Assembly (NCBI GenBank): GCA_035279785.1
Contig: DATEHC010000057.1
Location: 1 to 26,095 of the forward strand
Direction of reading: 5' to 3'
Length of the DNA stretch: 26,095 nt
Source of the DNA: 40CM-4-65-16 sp035279785
GTDB taxonomy: Bacteria; Chloroflexota; Dormibacteria; Dormibacterales; Dormibacteraceae
The stretch's first letter is position 1; every line of letters starts with the position of its first letter. A program made the position numbers and the translations under genes. Below the pieces are notes generated by a model. That model did not search any database, was not told the DNA's origin, and worked only from the letters and a program-made list of their open reading frames with translations. Shown piece after piece: positions 19,107-25,611 of the stretch.

Positions 19107-20035
19107 AGGTCCAGTTCCGCCGGCGGCACGTGCTGCAAGTGGTCGTGGCCAACCTGTTCCGCTATCTCGTTCAGGGCGCGGCGCGAAGCTGGGCGCGCAA
19201 CCTCGGTGGCACGGCGCCGGCGCTCGGCTCGATGACCCTCCTTCTTCTCATGTCCGGGCTTGTCGGCGTCGCGGGCTTCGCGCTGTACAACCTCGAGCAG
19301 GTCGAGGCGAGCCAGGCCTCGCTGCTCCACGTTTATCTGCGCGACGACGCCGACGCGACCGACGTGTTCAACCTCCAGCGCCAGCTGGTGGCGGATACGC
19401 GAGTCGCCGGCGTCACGTACGTCTCGAAGGACGACGCCCTGAAGCGCGCGCAGCGCATGCCTGGCCTTCCCCAGCTCGCGGCTTCGACTGACAGCAATCC
19501 GTTTCCCGCAAGTCTCGACGTCCAGGTCAAGAGCATCGACGACGTCGCGGCCATCGATGAGTCGGTGCGCAACAACATCGCAATCGACCCCGTGTATCCG
19601 ACCTCCTACGACCGCGGCGCCTATCAGCGCATCCAGAACCTGCTGTTCGGGCTGGCTGTCGGGGGCCTCGCCTTCCTCGCCATGCTCGGCTTCATCGCGG
19701 TGGCGGTTACGGCCAACAGCATCAAGGCCGCGATCCACTCGCGTCGCGACGAGATCGGGATCATGCAGCTCGTCGGCGCGCCGCGCTGGATGGTGCGCGG
19801 GCCATTCGTCATCGAAGGCGCGATCACGGGGACGATCGCCGGGCTTGCGGCCGGGCTGATCACGTTTGGGCTGACGCTGGCTGCGATCGATGGTGGATCG
19901 ACGGCGTTCACGCGCTTTGCGCCGGGAGTGACCCTGCCCATCGCCGCCCTGGCCGCCACGTGCGTGCTGGTGGTGGGGCTCGCGCTCGGGTCCGGCTCAT
20001 CCCTCATCAGCCTGCGGAGACACATGGAGTCATGA
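19088..20035 (+). CDS. ftsX: Cell-division membrane protein FtsX
   Basis: FtsX is the permease-like partner of FtsE that passes ATP-driven shape changes to extracellular peptidoglycan hydrolases. The 315-residue product has a cytoplasmic N-terminus with a SWARNLGGT-type segment, membrane helix 1 (about 45-67), an extracellular domain of about 120 residues (HVYLRDDADATDVFNLQRQL, YVSKDDALKRAQR), and three C-terminal helices containing IKAAIHSRRDEIGIMQLVGAPRWMVRGPFVIEG, the conserved FtsX loop. The GTG start at 19088 lies inside ftsE, and the stop overlaps the next gene as ATGA. Confidence 0.95.
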   Translation: MAGDVVKVQFRRRHVLQVVVANLFRYLVQGAARSWARNLGGTAPALGSMTLLLLMSGLVGVAGFALYNLEQVEASQASLLHVYLRDDADATDVFNLQRQLVADTRVAGVTYVSKDDALKRAQRMPGLPQLAASTDSNPFPASLDVQVKSIDDVAAIDESVRNNIAIDPVYPTSYDRGAYQRIQNLLFGLAVGGLAFLAMLGFIAVAVTANSIKAAIHSRRDEIGIMQLVGAPRWMVRGPFVIEGAITGTIAGLAAGLITFGLTLAAIDGGSTAFTRFAPGVTLPIAALAATCVLVVGLALGSGSSLISLRRHMES

Positions 20036-21294
20036 GGCGCGCCGTGCTCGCGGTCGCCGTCGCGCTGCTCGTGCTTGGAGGAGACAGGCTGGGCGCCAGC
20101 GCCGATTCCAACCCGACCGATCCTCAGCAGCAGCTGTCGGTCATCGACCAGATCCGGGCGCAGCTGGGAAGCAACCTTGCCGACGCGATGGCGGCGCAGC
20201 AGCAGCTGCAATCGTCACTCCAGGACAACGCGGCCCAGCAGGCTGCGGTGCAGGCGAAGATCGACGCGGTCCAGGCACGAATTGCTGAGCTCGACGACCA
20301 GATCGCCGCAGCGGAGAGGCGCGAGGCATTCCTGTCCCAGCGCATCGACGGCGAGAGGGCTCAGCTCAATCAGCTCGCGCGCGCCATCTACGTGTCGCCC
20401 ACGTCTCCCCTCGTCACGCTCGCGCAGGCGCAGAGCCTGAGCGACCTCCTGACGCGCGTCGCCGACCTCAACGTCGCCGGCGAGCGAGCCACCACGCTGA
20501 AGGCATCGCTCAACGTCGACCTCGCCGACCTCCAGGCCGAGCGCAAGAAGGAGCAGGCAGCGCGCGACGAGCAGGTCGCGAAGCGCAAGGAGCTCGACGG
20601 CGAGATGTCCCAGCTGAAGGTCCTCCAGGAGCAGGAGGAGACTTCGATGACGCAGCTGCAGGACAAGATCGCCGAGACTCGCAGCGAGATCGCGCGACTC
20701 GAATTCCAGTCGGCCGCCCTCGCGCAGCAGGTGACCGACATGCTGCAGCAGCAGCAGGACGCGATCATCGCCTCCGCGATGCAGGCCGTTTGGACGCAGA
20801 TGCAGGTCTGGCTGCAGGCGAACAACGTTGGGCAGATTCCCGCTAGCAGCGGTCACTCCACGCAGTACCGATTCATCTGGCCCGAGCCGCAGGCGCAGAT
20901 CTCGCAGCCCTTCGGCCCGAGCACCTTCTGGTTCGAGCCGCCGTACGCGGGCTACCCGCACTTCCACACCGGCATCGACCTGGTCGAGCCGTTCGGCAGC
21001 CCCGTCTACGCGGCGGACGACGGCATCGTGGCGCTCGTCGGGAACTCGAGCGGAGGCTACGGCAACTACATCGTGGTCGCCCACGCCGGCGGCTTCGACA
21101 CGCTGTACGGCCACCTTTCGACGGCGCTGGTCCAGGTTGGGCAGACGGTCACGCAGGGCACCGTGATCGGGCTCGAGGGATCGACCGGGAACTCGACGGG
21201 CGCGCATCTGCACTTCGAGCTGCGCATCAATCAAAAACCGGTCAATCCGGCCCCGTATCTGCCCCCGGGAGCGCCGTCGCCCTATCGCGGTTAG
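20032..21294 (+). CDS. Coiled-coil M23 (LytM) peptidoglycan endopeptidase, FtsEX partner
   Basis: The 420-residue exported protein has a signal peptide (1 to about 25), a long coiled-coil region (about 35-265, Gln/Ala/Glu-rich with a central break near SPTSPLVTLAQAQSLSDLL), and a C-terminal M23 domain. The zinc ligands appear intact: His312 and Asp316 in FHTGID, and His392 and His394 in HLHFEL. This layout matches EnvC/RipC-type proteins docked by the extracellular domain of FtsX. Escherichia coli EnvC has lost these ligands and only activates amidases, whereas this protein should cleave peptide cross-links itself. The ATG overlaps the ftsX stop (ATGA), so the three genes are co-translated. 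Confidence 0.93.
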   Translation: MRRAVLAVAVALLVLGGDRLGASADSNPTDPQQQLSVIDQIRAQLGSNLADAMAAQQQLQSSLQDNAAQQAAVQAKIDAVQARIAELDDQIAAAERREAFLSQRIDGERAQLNQLARAIYVSPTSPLVTLAQAQSLSDLLTRVADLNVAGERATTLKASLNVDLADLQAERKKEQAARDEQVAKRKELDGEMSQLKVLQEQEETSMTQLQDKIAETRSEIARLEFQSAALAQQVTDMLQQQQDAIIASAMQAVWTQMQVWLQANNVGQIPASSGHSTQYRFIWPEPQAQISQPFGPSTFWFEPPYAGYPHFHTGIDLVEPFGSPVYAADDGIVALVGNSSGGYGNYIVVAHAGGFDTLYGHLSTALVQVGQTVTQGTVIGLEGSTGNSTGAHLHFELRINQKPVNPAPYLPPGAPSPYRG

Positions 21295-21309
21295 TCGCAC
21301 AATCTAGTA

Positions 21310-21564
21310 ATGAGCAGAGGATTCCGGGACGCGGACACCTCGCAACAGATGAGCGCGCAGGAAACCGACGAGGCGATCAAGAAGGTGCGCGCGGTTGGTG
21401 ATGAGCAGGCGCATCACGCGGCCGAGCTTCGCGCAAGCGGAGCGTATGGACGCTGCGAGATTTGCGGTGGACCGATAGGCGAAGACCGACTTGCCGCCGT
21501 GCCCGACGCGACGCGATGCATCGCGTGCCAATCAGGTTGGGAGTCGCGCCGAACGCACGATTAG
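21310..21564 (+). CDS. TraR/DksA-family C4 zinc-finger protein
   Basis: This 84-residue protein ends in a four-cysteine zinc finger, GRCEICGGPIGEDRLAAVPDATRCIACQ, the diagnostic pattern of the DksA/TraR family. The N-terminal half is a short amphipathic helix (DEAIKKVRAVGDEQAHHAAELRA). TraR-like proteins bind in the RNA polymerase secondary channel and change promoter response; this one is short, like TraR rather than DksA. The ATG is only 15 bases after the M23 gene, so it may be the last gene of the ftsEX operon. No clear ribosome-binding site is visible. Confidence 0.85.
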   Translation: MSRGFRDADTSQQMSAQETDEAIKKVRAVGDEQAHHAAELRASGAYGRCEICGGPIGEDRLAAVPDATRCIACQSGWESRRTHD

Positions 21565-21608
21565 CGCGAGATTTCGGGGGCGAAACATCGCCCATCGCTC
21601 ATCGCTCG

Positions 21609-21640
21609 TTGTCCACATGCTGTCCACGATCTTGTCCACA
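21609..21640 (+). promoter_or_regulatory. Cluster of three DnaA boxes
   Basis: Two exact copies of TTGTCCACA (21609-21617 and 21632-21640) flank a third, CTGTCCACG (21620-21628). TTGTCCACA is the known preferred DnaA box of high-GC Gram-positives such as Streptomyces. The starts are 11 and 12 bases apart, close to one helical turn, so DnaA molecules would bind on roughly the same face. No replication gene is nearby, so this looks like a DnaA-regulated promoter or a DnaA-titration site rather than the chromosome origin. Confidence 0.6.
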
Positions 21641-21643
21641 CCA

Positions 21644-21678
21644 TTGACAAAACGGGTGTCATTCGTTTATGAAAACGA
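21644..21678 (+). promoter_or_regulatory. Putative sigma-70-type promoter with internal dyad
   Basis: A perfect -35 TTGACA (21644-21649) is followed after 18 bases by TATGAA (21668-21673, four of six consensus matches). An inverted repeat TCGTTT (21663-21668), atga, AAACGA (21673-21678) covers the -10 region, a likely operator position. The third DnaA box ends 3 bases before the -35, so DnaA binding would affect polymerase directly. The transcript would run to the Lys/Ala mini-gene and its terminator. Confidence 0.5.
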
Positions 21679-21687
21679 TTCGAGAGT

Positions 21688-21821
21688 GATGTCGCTCGTC
21701 GTTGCCAGCACAGAGAACGACAACGTGGGACGAGTGATCACTCATCAGTTGACTCATATGGACCCGTTTGACCTAACGGTGCACATCGGGTCCTAGTACG
21801 AAGAGAAGGAGGTTGATCATC
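21688..21821 (+). promoter_or_regulatory. Structured 5' leader of the Lys/Ala mini-gene
   Basis: Between the promoter and the mini-gene lies a leader of about 130 bases with several inverted repeats. There is a perfect 12-bp palindrome GAGTGATCACTC (21732-21743). A 7-bp stem pairs GGACCCG (21760-21766) with CGGGTCC (21787-21793), and nested in it CCGTT (21764-21768) pairs with AACGG (21775-21779). The outer stem ends 12 bases before the ribosome-binding site AAGGAGG (21806-21812). It also contains a 35-codon frame (21689-21796) whose third positions are much less GC-rich than those of the neighbouring genes. This could be an RNA regulatory leader or a leader peptide; the function is unknown. 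Confidence 0.35.
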
Positions 21822-21887
21822 ATGGCTGCCAAGAAGAAGGCCGCGAAGAAGCCGGCTGCCAAGAAGAAGGCCGCGAAGAAGAAGTAA
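21822..21887 (+). CDS. 21-residue Lys/Ala-rich basic mini-protein (histone-tail-like)
   Basis: The short frame encodes only Met, Ala, Lys and one Pro (11 Lys, 8 Ala). Two copies of AAKKKAAKK are separated by the Pro, and one Lys follows before TAA. A strong ribosome-binding site AAGGAGG lies 9 bases before the ATG, and a strong terminator follows 35 bases after the stop, so the unit looks like a deliberate gene. The composition resembles the basic tails of mycobacterial HU (HupB) and of bacterial histone H1-like proteins, which bind nucleic acid without sequence preference. Here the tail stands alone with no globular domain. A nucleoid- or RNA-binding role is inference. It could also be a leader peptide or a relic of a larger gene. 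Confidence 0.6.
   Translation: MAAKKKAAKKPAAKKKAAKKK
21825..21881 (+). repeat. Perfect 27-bp direct repeat inside the mini-gene
   Basis: Bases 21825-21851 and 21855-21881 are identical over 27 bases and separated by one CCG codon, giving a 30-base period in frame. Exact identity at DNA level, including the alternating GCT, GCC and GCG alanine codons, suggests recent duplication or slippage, so copy number may vary between strains. Confidence 0.9.
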
Positions 21888-21922
21888 CAACTTCTTTTCG
21901 CGTTTTCTAAATCGTTCGTCAG

Positions 21923-21951
21923 ACGCCGGGGTTCTGTGGCCCCGGCGTTTT
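21923..21951 (+). terminator. Intrinsic terminator after the mini-gene
   Basis: A perfect 9-bp stem, ACGCCGGGG (21923-21931) with CCCCGGCGT (21940-21948), closes an 8-base loop and runs into TTTT (21948-21951). This is a textbook rho-independent terminator and separates the mini-gene from the methyltransferase gene. Confidence 0.85.
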
Positions 21952-21978
21952 CATGCCTGATGGATCCTTGTTGAAGCG

Positions 21979-22692
21979 ATGAGGCTCTACGACGAGCTGG
22001 CCGATTGGTGGCCGGTGTTCTCTCCCTCGCCCGCGTACCTGCGCGAGACCACGTACTTCCTTCGCGTGCTGCGCAAAGCCACCAAGCCGCCGCCCCGCAC
22101 GCTTCTGGAGCTCGGTTCCGGCGGAGGAAACAGCGCATCGCATCTCAAGCGGCATTTCGAGATGACGCTTGTCGACCTCTCGGGCCGAATGCTGAGGGTG
22201 AGCCGCCGCTTGAACCCCGAGTGCCGGCACGTGAAGGGCGACATCCGCACGGTCCGGCTACGCCGGGCATTCGATGCGGTCTTCGTCCACGACGCGATCT
22301 GCCACATGACCTCGGAGACGGACCTGATCGCGGTGATGCGCACGGCTTTCGAGCACTGCCGTCCAGGTGGTGCGGCCGTATTCGTCCCGGACTTCGTTCG
22401 CGAGACGTTCGAGGAGGGCACGGACCAGGGCGGCGGCGACGGCGAGCGCGGAAGCGTCAGGTTCCTGCAGTGGGTCTTCGACCCCGACCCTGCCGACACG
22501 ACATACGTTGTCGACTTCGCGATCCTGATCCGAGAAAGATCGGGGCGGGTGCGGGTCGAGCACGATCGCCACGTCCTCGGCCTCTTCCGCCGCGCGCGGT
22601 GGCTGCGCCTTCTGCGCGAGGTGGGGTTCGAGGCGCGGGTGCTCAGGGATCGCCACGTGCGCGACGCGTTCTTGGGGCGCCGCCCCGGCTAG
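21979..22692 (+). CDS. Class I SAM-dependent methyltransferase
   Basis: The 237-residue product has the Rossmann-type methyltransferase motifs: TLLELGSGGGNSASHL (motif I, SAM binding), MTLVDLSGRMLRVSRRL (motif II acidic residue), VKGDIRTVRLRRAFDAVFVHDAI (motifs III and IV), and FEHCRPGGAAVFVPD (motif V). The N-terminal MRLYDELADWWPVFSP segment is common in small-molecule methyltransferases. The C-terminal half, with a possible beta-sheet (TYVVDFAILIRERSGRVRVEHDRHVLGLF), suggests a substrate-binding domain. The substrate is unknown. Its stop shares a CTAG with the convergent BI-1 gene (4-base overlap). Confidence 0.87.
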   Translation: MRLYDELADWWPVFSPSPAYLRETTYFLRVLRKATKPPPRTLLELGSGGGNSASHLKRHFEMTLVDLSGRMLRVSRRLNPECRHVKGDIRTVRLRRAFDAVFVHDAICHMTSETDLIAVMRTAFEHCRPGGAAVFVPDFVRETFEEGTDQGGGDGERGSVRFLQWVFDPDPADTTYVVDFAILIRERSGRVRVEHDRHVLGLFRRARWLRLLREVGFEARVLRDRHVRDAFLGRRPG

Positions 22693-23348
22693 CGGCTCCC
22701 CCTGCGTCCTCCGAAGAGATAGAGAAGATCTAGGAAGAGGTTGTAGACGTCGAGGTAGACGGAGATGGCCATCACGATGGCGTCGCCCTCGGAGACGTTT
22801 CCCGCCCTTGCCACCCGGTTTATGTCGAAGACCAGAAACCCCGTGAACAACAACGCTGACACGGCCGAGATCGCTGTCCACAGGACCCCGGACTGGACGA
22901 AGAGGCCCACGAGCGATGCGACCACCACGACCACCAGCCCGATGAACAGGAAGCCGCCGAGGCGGCTCAGGTCGCGATGGGTGAAGTACCCGACGGCGCC
23001 CGCCGCGATCCCCGCCACCGCCGTCGCCGCGGCGGCCTGGAAGACGATCAGGCTCGCGCCCTGAGCGATGTAGGTTTCCAGCACGTCGCCGAGCACCACT
23101 CCCTCGAGGGCGCTGAACACGACGAACAGCACCATGTTGATCGGCGACGAGTTGCGCGCGAAGCGGAGGGCGATGAGGACGACGAAGCCGCCGATCAGCG
23201 AAACCCACAGGCCCACGACACCGAGCGCCGGGCCGACGAGCGCCCCGCCGGCAGTGATCGCCGCGGCCAGGCCGAGCAGCCCGAGCACCCTGCTGAGCGC
23301 GCTGGAGTCCCACGCGGTGGCACGTGCGTAGTCGAACGACATCGGCAT
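22689..23348 (-). CDS. BAX-inhibitor-1 (BI-1/YccA-like) family membrane protein
   Basis: The 219-residue product has about seven membrane helices, including VSLIGGFVVLIALRFARNSSPINMVLFVVFSALEGVVLG and FTGFLVFDINRVARAG, the family signature, and ends with AISVYLDVYNLFLDLLYLFGGRR, which is typical of BI-1 proteins. Bacterial members have been described as pH-sensitive calcium-leak channels or as interactors of FtsH. ATG 23348 was chosen because the preceding open frame up to 23480 has no family similarity; ATG 23342 is an alternative. It is divergent from the VOC gene. Confidence 0.9.
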   Translation of the reverse strand: MPMSFDYARATAWDSSALSRVLGLLGLAAAITAGGALVGPALGVVGLWVSLIGGFVVLIALRFARNSSPINMVLFVVFSALEGVVLGDVLETYIAQGASLIVFQAAAATAVAGIAAGAVGYFTHRDLSRLGGFLFIGLVVVVVASLVGLFVQSGVLWTAISAVSALLFTGFLVFDINRVARAGNVSEGDAIVMAISVYLDVYNLFLDLLYLFGGRRGSR

Positions 23349-23469
23349 GAAGTGTGGCACCGGATATCGGTCAGAAACGAAGAAGCGGTGGGGCGCGAGG
23401 CGTCCGTAGGGTGGATCCAGTGACGCGGCCCGCGCCGCGAAGGACCATCGGAAACACTGGAGGAGACAG

Positions 23470-23880
23470 ATGAAGATCAAGTTGACGACGATTTACGTGG
23501 ACGACCTGGACAAGGCCCTGCGCTTCTACACGCAGGTTGCCGGATTCGTGAAGAAGACGGACGTGGGGCAGGGCGGTTATCGCTGGCTGACCGTGGCGTC
23601 GCCCGACGAGCCCGAGGGCGCCGAGCTGCATCTCGAGCTCAATGCCAACCCCGCGGCCAGGGCGTTTCAGAAGGCACTTTTCGACCAGGGCCAGCCGGCG
23701 GCCATGTTCTTCACCGACGACGTTCAGCGCGACTACGAGCGGATGAAGGACGACGCCGAGTTCAAGATGGCGCCCACGAAGGTCACCGGCTCGACCATCG
23801 CTCAGGTCGACGACGGGTGCGGCAACCTCATCCAGATCACCCAGCTGGACCGCGTACGCGCGGAGGCGGGTCGCCGCTAA
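23470..23880 (+). CDS. VOC-family (glyoxalase/bleomycin-resistance-like) protein
   Basis: This 136-residue protein begins MKIKLTTIYVDDLDKALRFYTQVAGF, the first beta-alpha-beta unit of the vicinal-oxygen-chelate fold. It ends STIAQVDDGCGNLIQITQL, the second metal-site strand. Between them are YRWLTVASPDEPEGAELHLEL and AAMFFTDDVQRDYERMKD. Such proteins may be metal-dependent isomerases, dioxygenases or binding proteins; the substrate is unknown. The ATG has GGAGG 6 bases upstream. The 121 bases between it and the divergent BI-1 gene should carry both promoters. Confidence 0.9.
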   Translation: MKIKLTTIYVDDLDKALRFYTQVAGFVKKTDVGQGGYRWLTVASPDEPEGAELHLELNANPAARAFQKALFDQGQPAAMFFTDDVQRDYERMKDDAEFKMAPTKVTGSTIAQVDDGCGNLIQITQLDRVRAEAGRR

Positions 23881-23915
23881 ACAGCCAGGACGCCGACAGC
23901 GGGAGTCGCCACGGC

Positions 23916-24722
23916 CTAGAGCTCGGCCGCGCGCGGCTCCAGCTCCGGCGCCCGCGACCGCGTGGCGACGGTCCACAGCAGGGCGGCGAAGAACACGTTG
24001 AGCGCGAGGCCGACGAGGCCGATCTCGGGTCCGAACACGGTCGTGTTGTGGATGCCGAAGATCCCGACCGTTGTGCCGTAGCCGAAGAGTACGTACACCA
24101 GCCCGTTCCAGAAACCGTGGCTGACAGAGGTCACCACGATCGAACCTGAGAGCTGCCGCAGCTGAGCCCACACGAAGCCGATCGCGGTCGCGTTCGCGAT
24201 GTAGATGGGAACCTGGGCGAGGGCGGGATGAAACGGTGTGGGCAGCAGAGCGGTCGACAGGTGCCAGAGTCCAAACGCGACGCTGGTCCACGCGAAGATG
24301 CCGAATCGTGCGATGCCGGCCCGTTGGAGGGCGCCCCAAAGCCAGCCGCGGAAGATTCCTTCCTCGGTCACGATCGCGAGGACGGCGGTTACGGCGATCT
24401 GACCCGCCAGGTTGAGCAGCGTGCTTCCCCAGTCGACCCGTCCCACGCTGGCCGCGCCGCTCGCCCACGCGATGAGCCCGATTGCCGCGAGCACCAGCAG
24501 CGGATACAGGACGGCGAGCCCGTAGTCTCGCCGCCGGCCCCAGAGGAGGCCGATCTCGACGCGAGAGAGGCGTTGAAGGTACCAGCACCCGAAGAAAAGA
24601 GGCACCAGCAACGCCACGTTGATGCCGAAGCCGACCGCGTCCAGCAGGGTGGTGCCGGCGATGGCCAGCAGCACTCCGACGACCGCAAAGCCGAGCGGGT
24701 GGGACCGAACCCAGGATCTCAT
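23916..24722 (-). CDS. CPBP-family intramembrane metalloprotease
   Basis: The 268-residue protein is polytopic (about eight hydrophobic segments) and carries the motifs of CPBP/Abi (CAAX-protease-like) proteases: E-E-x-x-x-R in TEEGIFRGWLWG (Glu120, Glu121, Arg125), F-x-x-x-H in FGLWHL (His154), and a later His in SHGFWN (His202). These residues form the catalytic glutamate and metal site. Bacterial members are linked to bacteriocin immunity, prenyl-protein processing and membrane-protein cleavage. No bacteriocin gene is visible. It is divergent from the MerR-controlled operon, 84 bases apart. Confidence 0.88.
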   Translation of the reverse strand: MRSWVRSHPLGFAVVGVLLAIAGTTLLDAVGFGINVALLVPLFFGCWYLQRLSRVEIGLLWGRRRDYGLAVLYPLLVLAAIGLIAWASGAASVGRVDWGSTLLNLAGQIAVTAVLAIVTEEGIFRGWLWGALQRAGIARFGIFAWTSVAFGLWHLSTALLPTPFHPALAQVPIYIANATAIGFVWAQLRQLSGSIVVTSVSHGFWNGLVYVLFGYGTTVGIFGIHNTTVFGPEIGLVGLALNVFFAALLWTVATRSRAPELEPRAAEL

Positions 24723-24768
24723 TGGCGTTTGGACAGCAAATTACACCTCGGCCCGCCTGCTGGAAAGC

Positions 24769-24800
24769 TTGACTTTCAACCTACGTTGAGGGTTTAGCCT
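24769..24800 (+). promoter_or_regulatory. MerR-type promoter with dyad in an over-long spacer
   Basis: A -35 TTGACT (24769-24774) and a weak -10 TAGCCT (24795-24800) are 20 bases apart, longer than the usual 17. The spacer holds the dyad TCAAC (24777-24781 region), CTAC, GTTGA. A dyad inside a 19-20 base spacer is the mark of MerR-family targets, where the regulator untwists DNA to activate. A MerR gene is the second gene downstream. The first start codon (24807) is only 6 bases after the -10, so the mRNA may be leaderless. Confidence 0.55.
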
Positions 24801-24806
24801 CGCCTC

Positions 24807-25109
24807 ATGAAGACGTACCGCGCCACCTCCGACACGATTGCCTGCTCGCTCACGCCGCGTGACCTCGAAGATGTCGCGGCATCCTGGCAGAAGCTGTTTC
24901 GCCTCTCACTGATCTCGAGAGACGAAGTTCCGGGCGGCTTGCATTTCGCCTTCCACCCCGGCAGCGCCCAAGCGCTCGCGCAGCTCATCGACGTCGAGCG
25001 CGCGTGCTGTCCCTGGATCACCTTCGAGCTCGATGGCGCGAACGTCACCATGACCGCGTCCGGTTCGGGCGAGGCGGCGATCCGCGAGATGTGGGTGATC
25101 AAGGAATAG
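24807..25109 (+). CDS. Small vicinal-cysteine protein, probably metal- or stress-responsive
   Basis: I do not recognise a named family for this 100-residue protein. It has an alpha-rich N-terminal half (LTPRDLEDVAASWQKLF), a strand GGLHFAFHPG, a helix AQALAQLIDVERACCPW with adjacent Cys67-Cys68, and a final FELDGANVTMTASGSGEAAIREMW. The ERACCPWITFEL region resembles small proteins that often sit beside MerR- or ArsR-type metal regulators. The vicinal Cys pair could bind soft metals or be redox-active. It is the first gene of an operon with merR (27-base gap) and lies behind the MerR-type promoter, possibly as a leaderless mRNA. Confidence 0.7.
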   Translation: MKTYRATSDTIACSLTPRDLEDVAASWQKLFRLSLISRDEVPGGLHFAFHPGSAQALAQLIDVERACCPWITFELDGANVTMTASGSGEAAIREMWVIKE

Positions 25110-25136
25110 CGATCTTTTCGGTGCGGTAGTCCTTGC

Positions 25137-25580
25137 GTGGCCTCGGGCACGCTTCGCATCGGTGAGCTCGCGAGCGAGGTGGACATGACGCCCTCCGCGC
25201 TCCGCTTCTACGAGGACGTCGGCCTGCTGGTTGCCGAGGGTCGGACCGAATCGGGATATCGCGTCTATGGCCGAGCCGCTGCGGATCGGCTTCGGTTCAT
25301 CCGCGATGCGAAGGCGCTGGGCCTCAAGCTTTCGGAAATTCGCACACTCATCGACTCGCGGCGCGGCGCCCGCGAACAGGAGCGTGCATTCTTTGGTGGC
25401 TTCCTTCAGGCGAAGATCGAAGAGACGAACGCGCGCATAGTCGAGCTGAACGGCGTCGCCCGGAGACTCCGCGCGCTCGAGTCCAACCTCGACTCTCTGC
25501 CGCCTCCCGAGTGCGGTCACCTGGGTGACTGCGCCTGCTGGTTGGGCAAGCCCGGGCCCTCGACAGAACTCCTTTCGTAA
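25137..25580 (+). CDS. MerR-family regulator with C-terminal Cys/His metal-binding cluster
   Basis: The 147-residue protein has the MerR helix-turn-helix and wing (RIGELASEVDMTPSALRFYEDVGLL, then SGYRVYGRAAADRLRFIRDAKALGLKLSEIRTLID), a dimerisation helix (about 80-120), and a C-terminal effector loop with Cys126, His128, Cys132 and Cys134. Such a cluster is typical of metal-sensing MerR proteins (ZntR, CueR, PbrR, MerR), so zinc, copper, mercury or a similar ion is likely; the exact ion is not readable. The start is GTG 25137, without a clear ribosome-binding site. It is probably autoregulated through the dyad at 24769-24800. Confidence 0.9.
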   Translation: MASGTLRIGELASEVDMTPSALRFYEDVGLLVAEGRTESGYRVYGRAAADRLRFIRDAKALGLKLSEIRTLIDSRRGAREQERAFFGGFLQAKIEETNARIVELNGVARRLRALESNLDSLPPPECGHLGDCACWLGKPGPSTELLS

Positions 25581-25611
25581 GGCAACATCTGCCCTGCAAG
25601 GAGGGGTCCCA

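Noticed and set aside
21491..21796. 101-codon plus-strand frame over the DnaA boxes and leader
   Set aside because: It runs through promoter and DnaA-box signals, its third positions are much less GC-rich than in real genes here, and it matches no family. A short 35-codon version (from 21689) is mentioned only as a possible leader peptide.
21600..21800. Chromosome replication origin
   Set aside because: Only three DnaA boxes, no AT-rich unwinding region of usual size, and no dnaA, dnaN, rpmH or gidA/parA neighbours.
22258..23313. 351-codon minus-strand frame across methyltransferase and BI-1 genes
   Set aside because: It overlaps two well-supported genes in other frames and has no coherent domain.
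23371..24588. 405-codon minus-strand frame over the VOC and CPBP genes
   Set aside because: Out-of-frame shadow of the CPBP gene and antisense of the VOC gene; Arg/Pro-rich with no motif.
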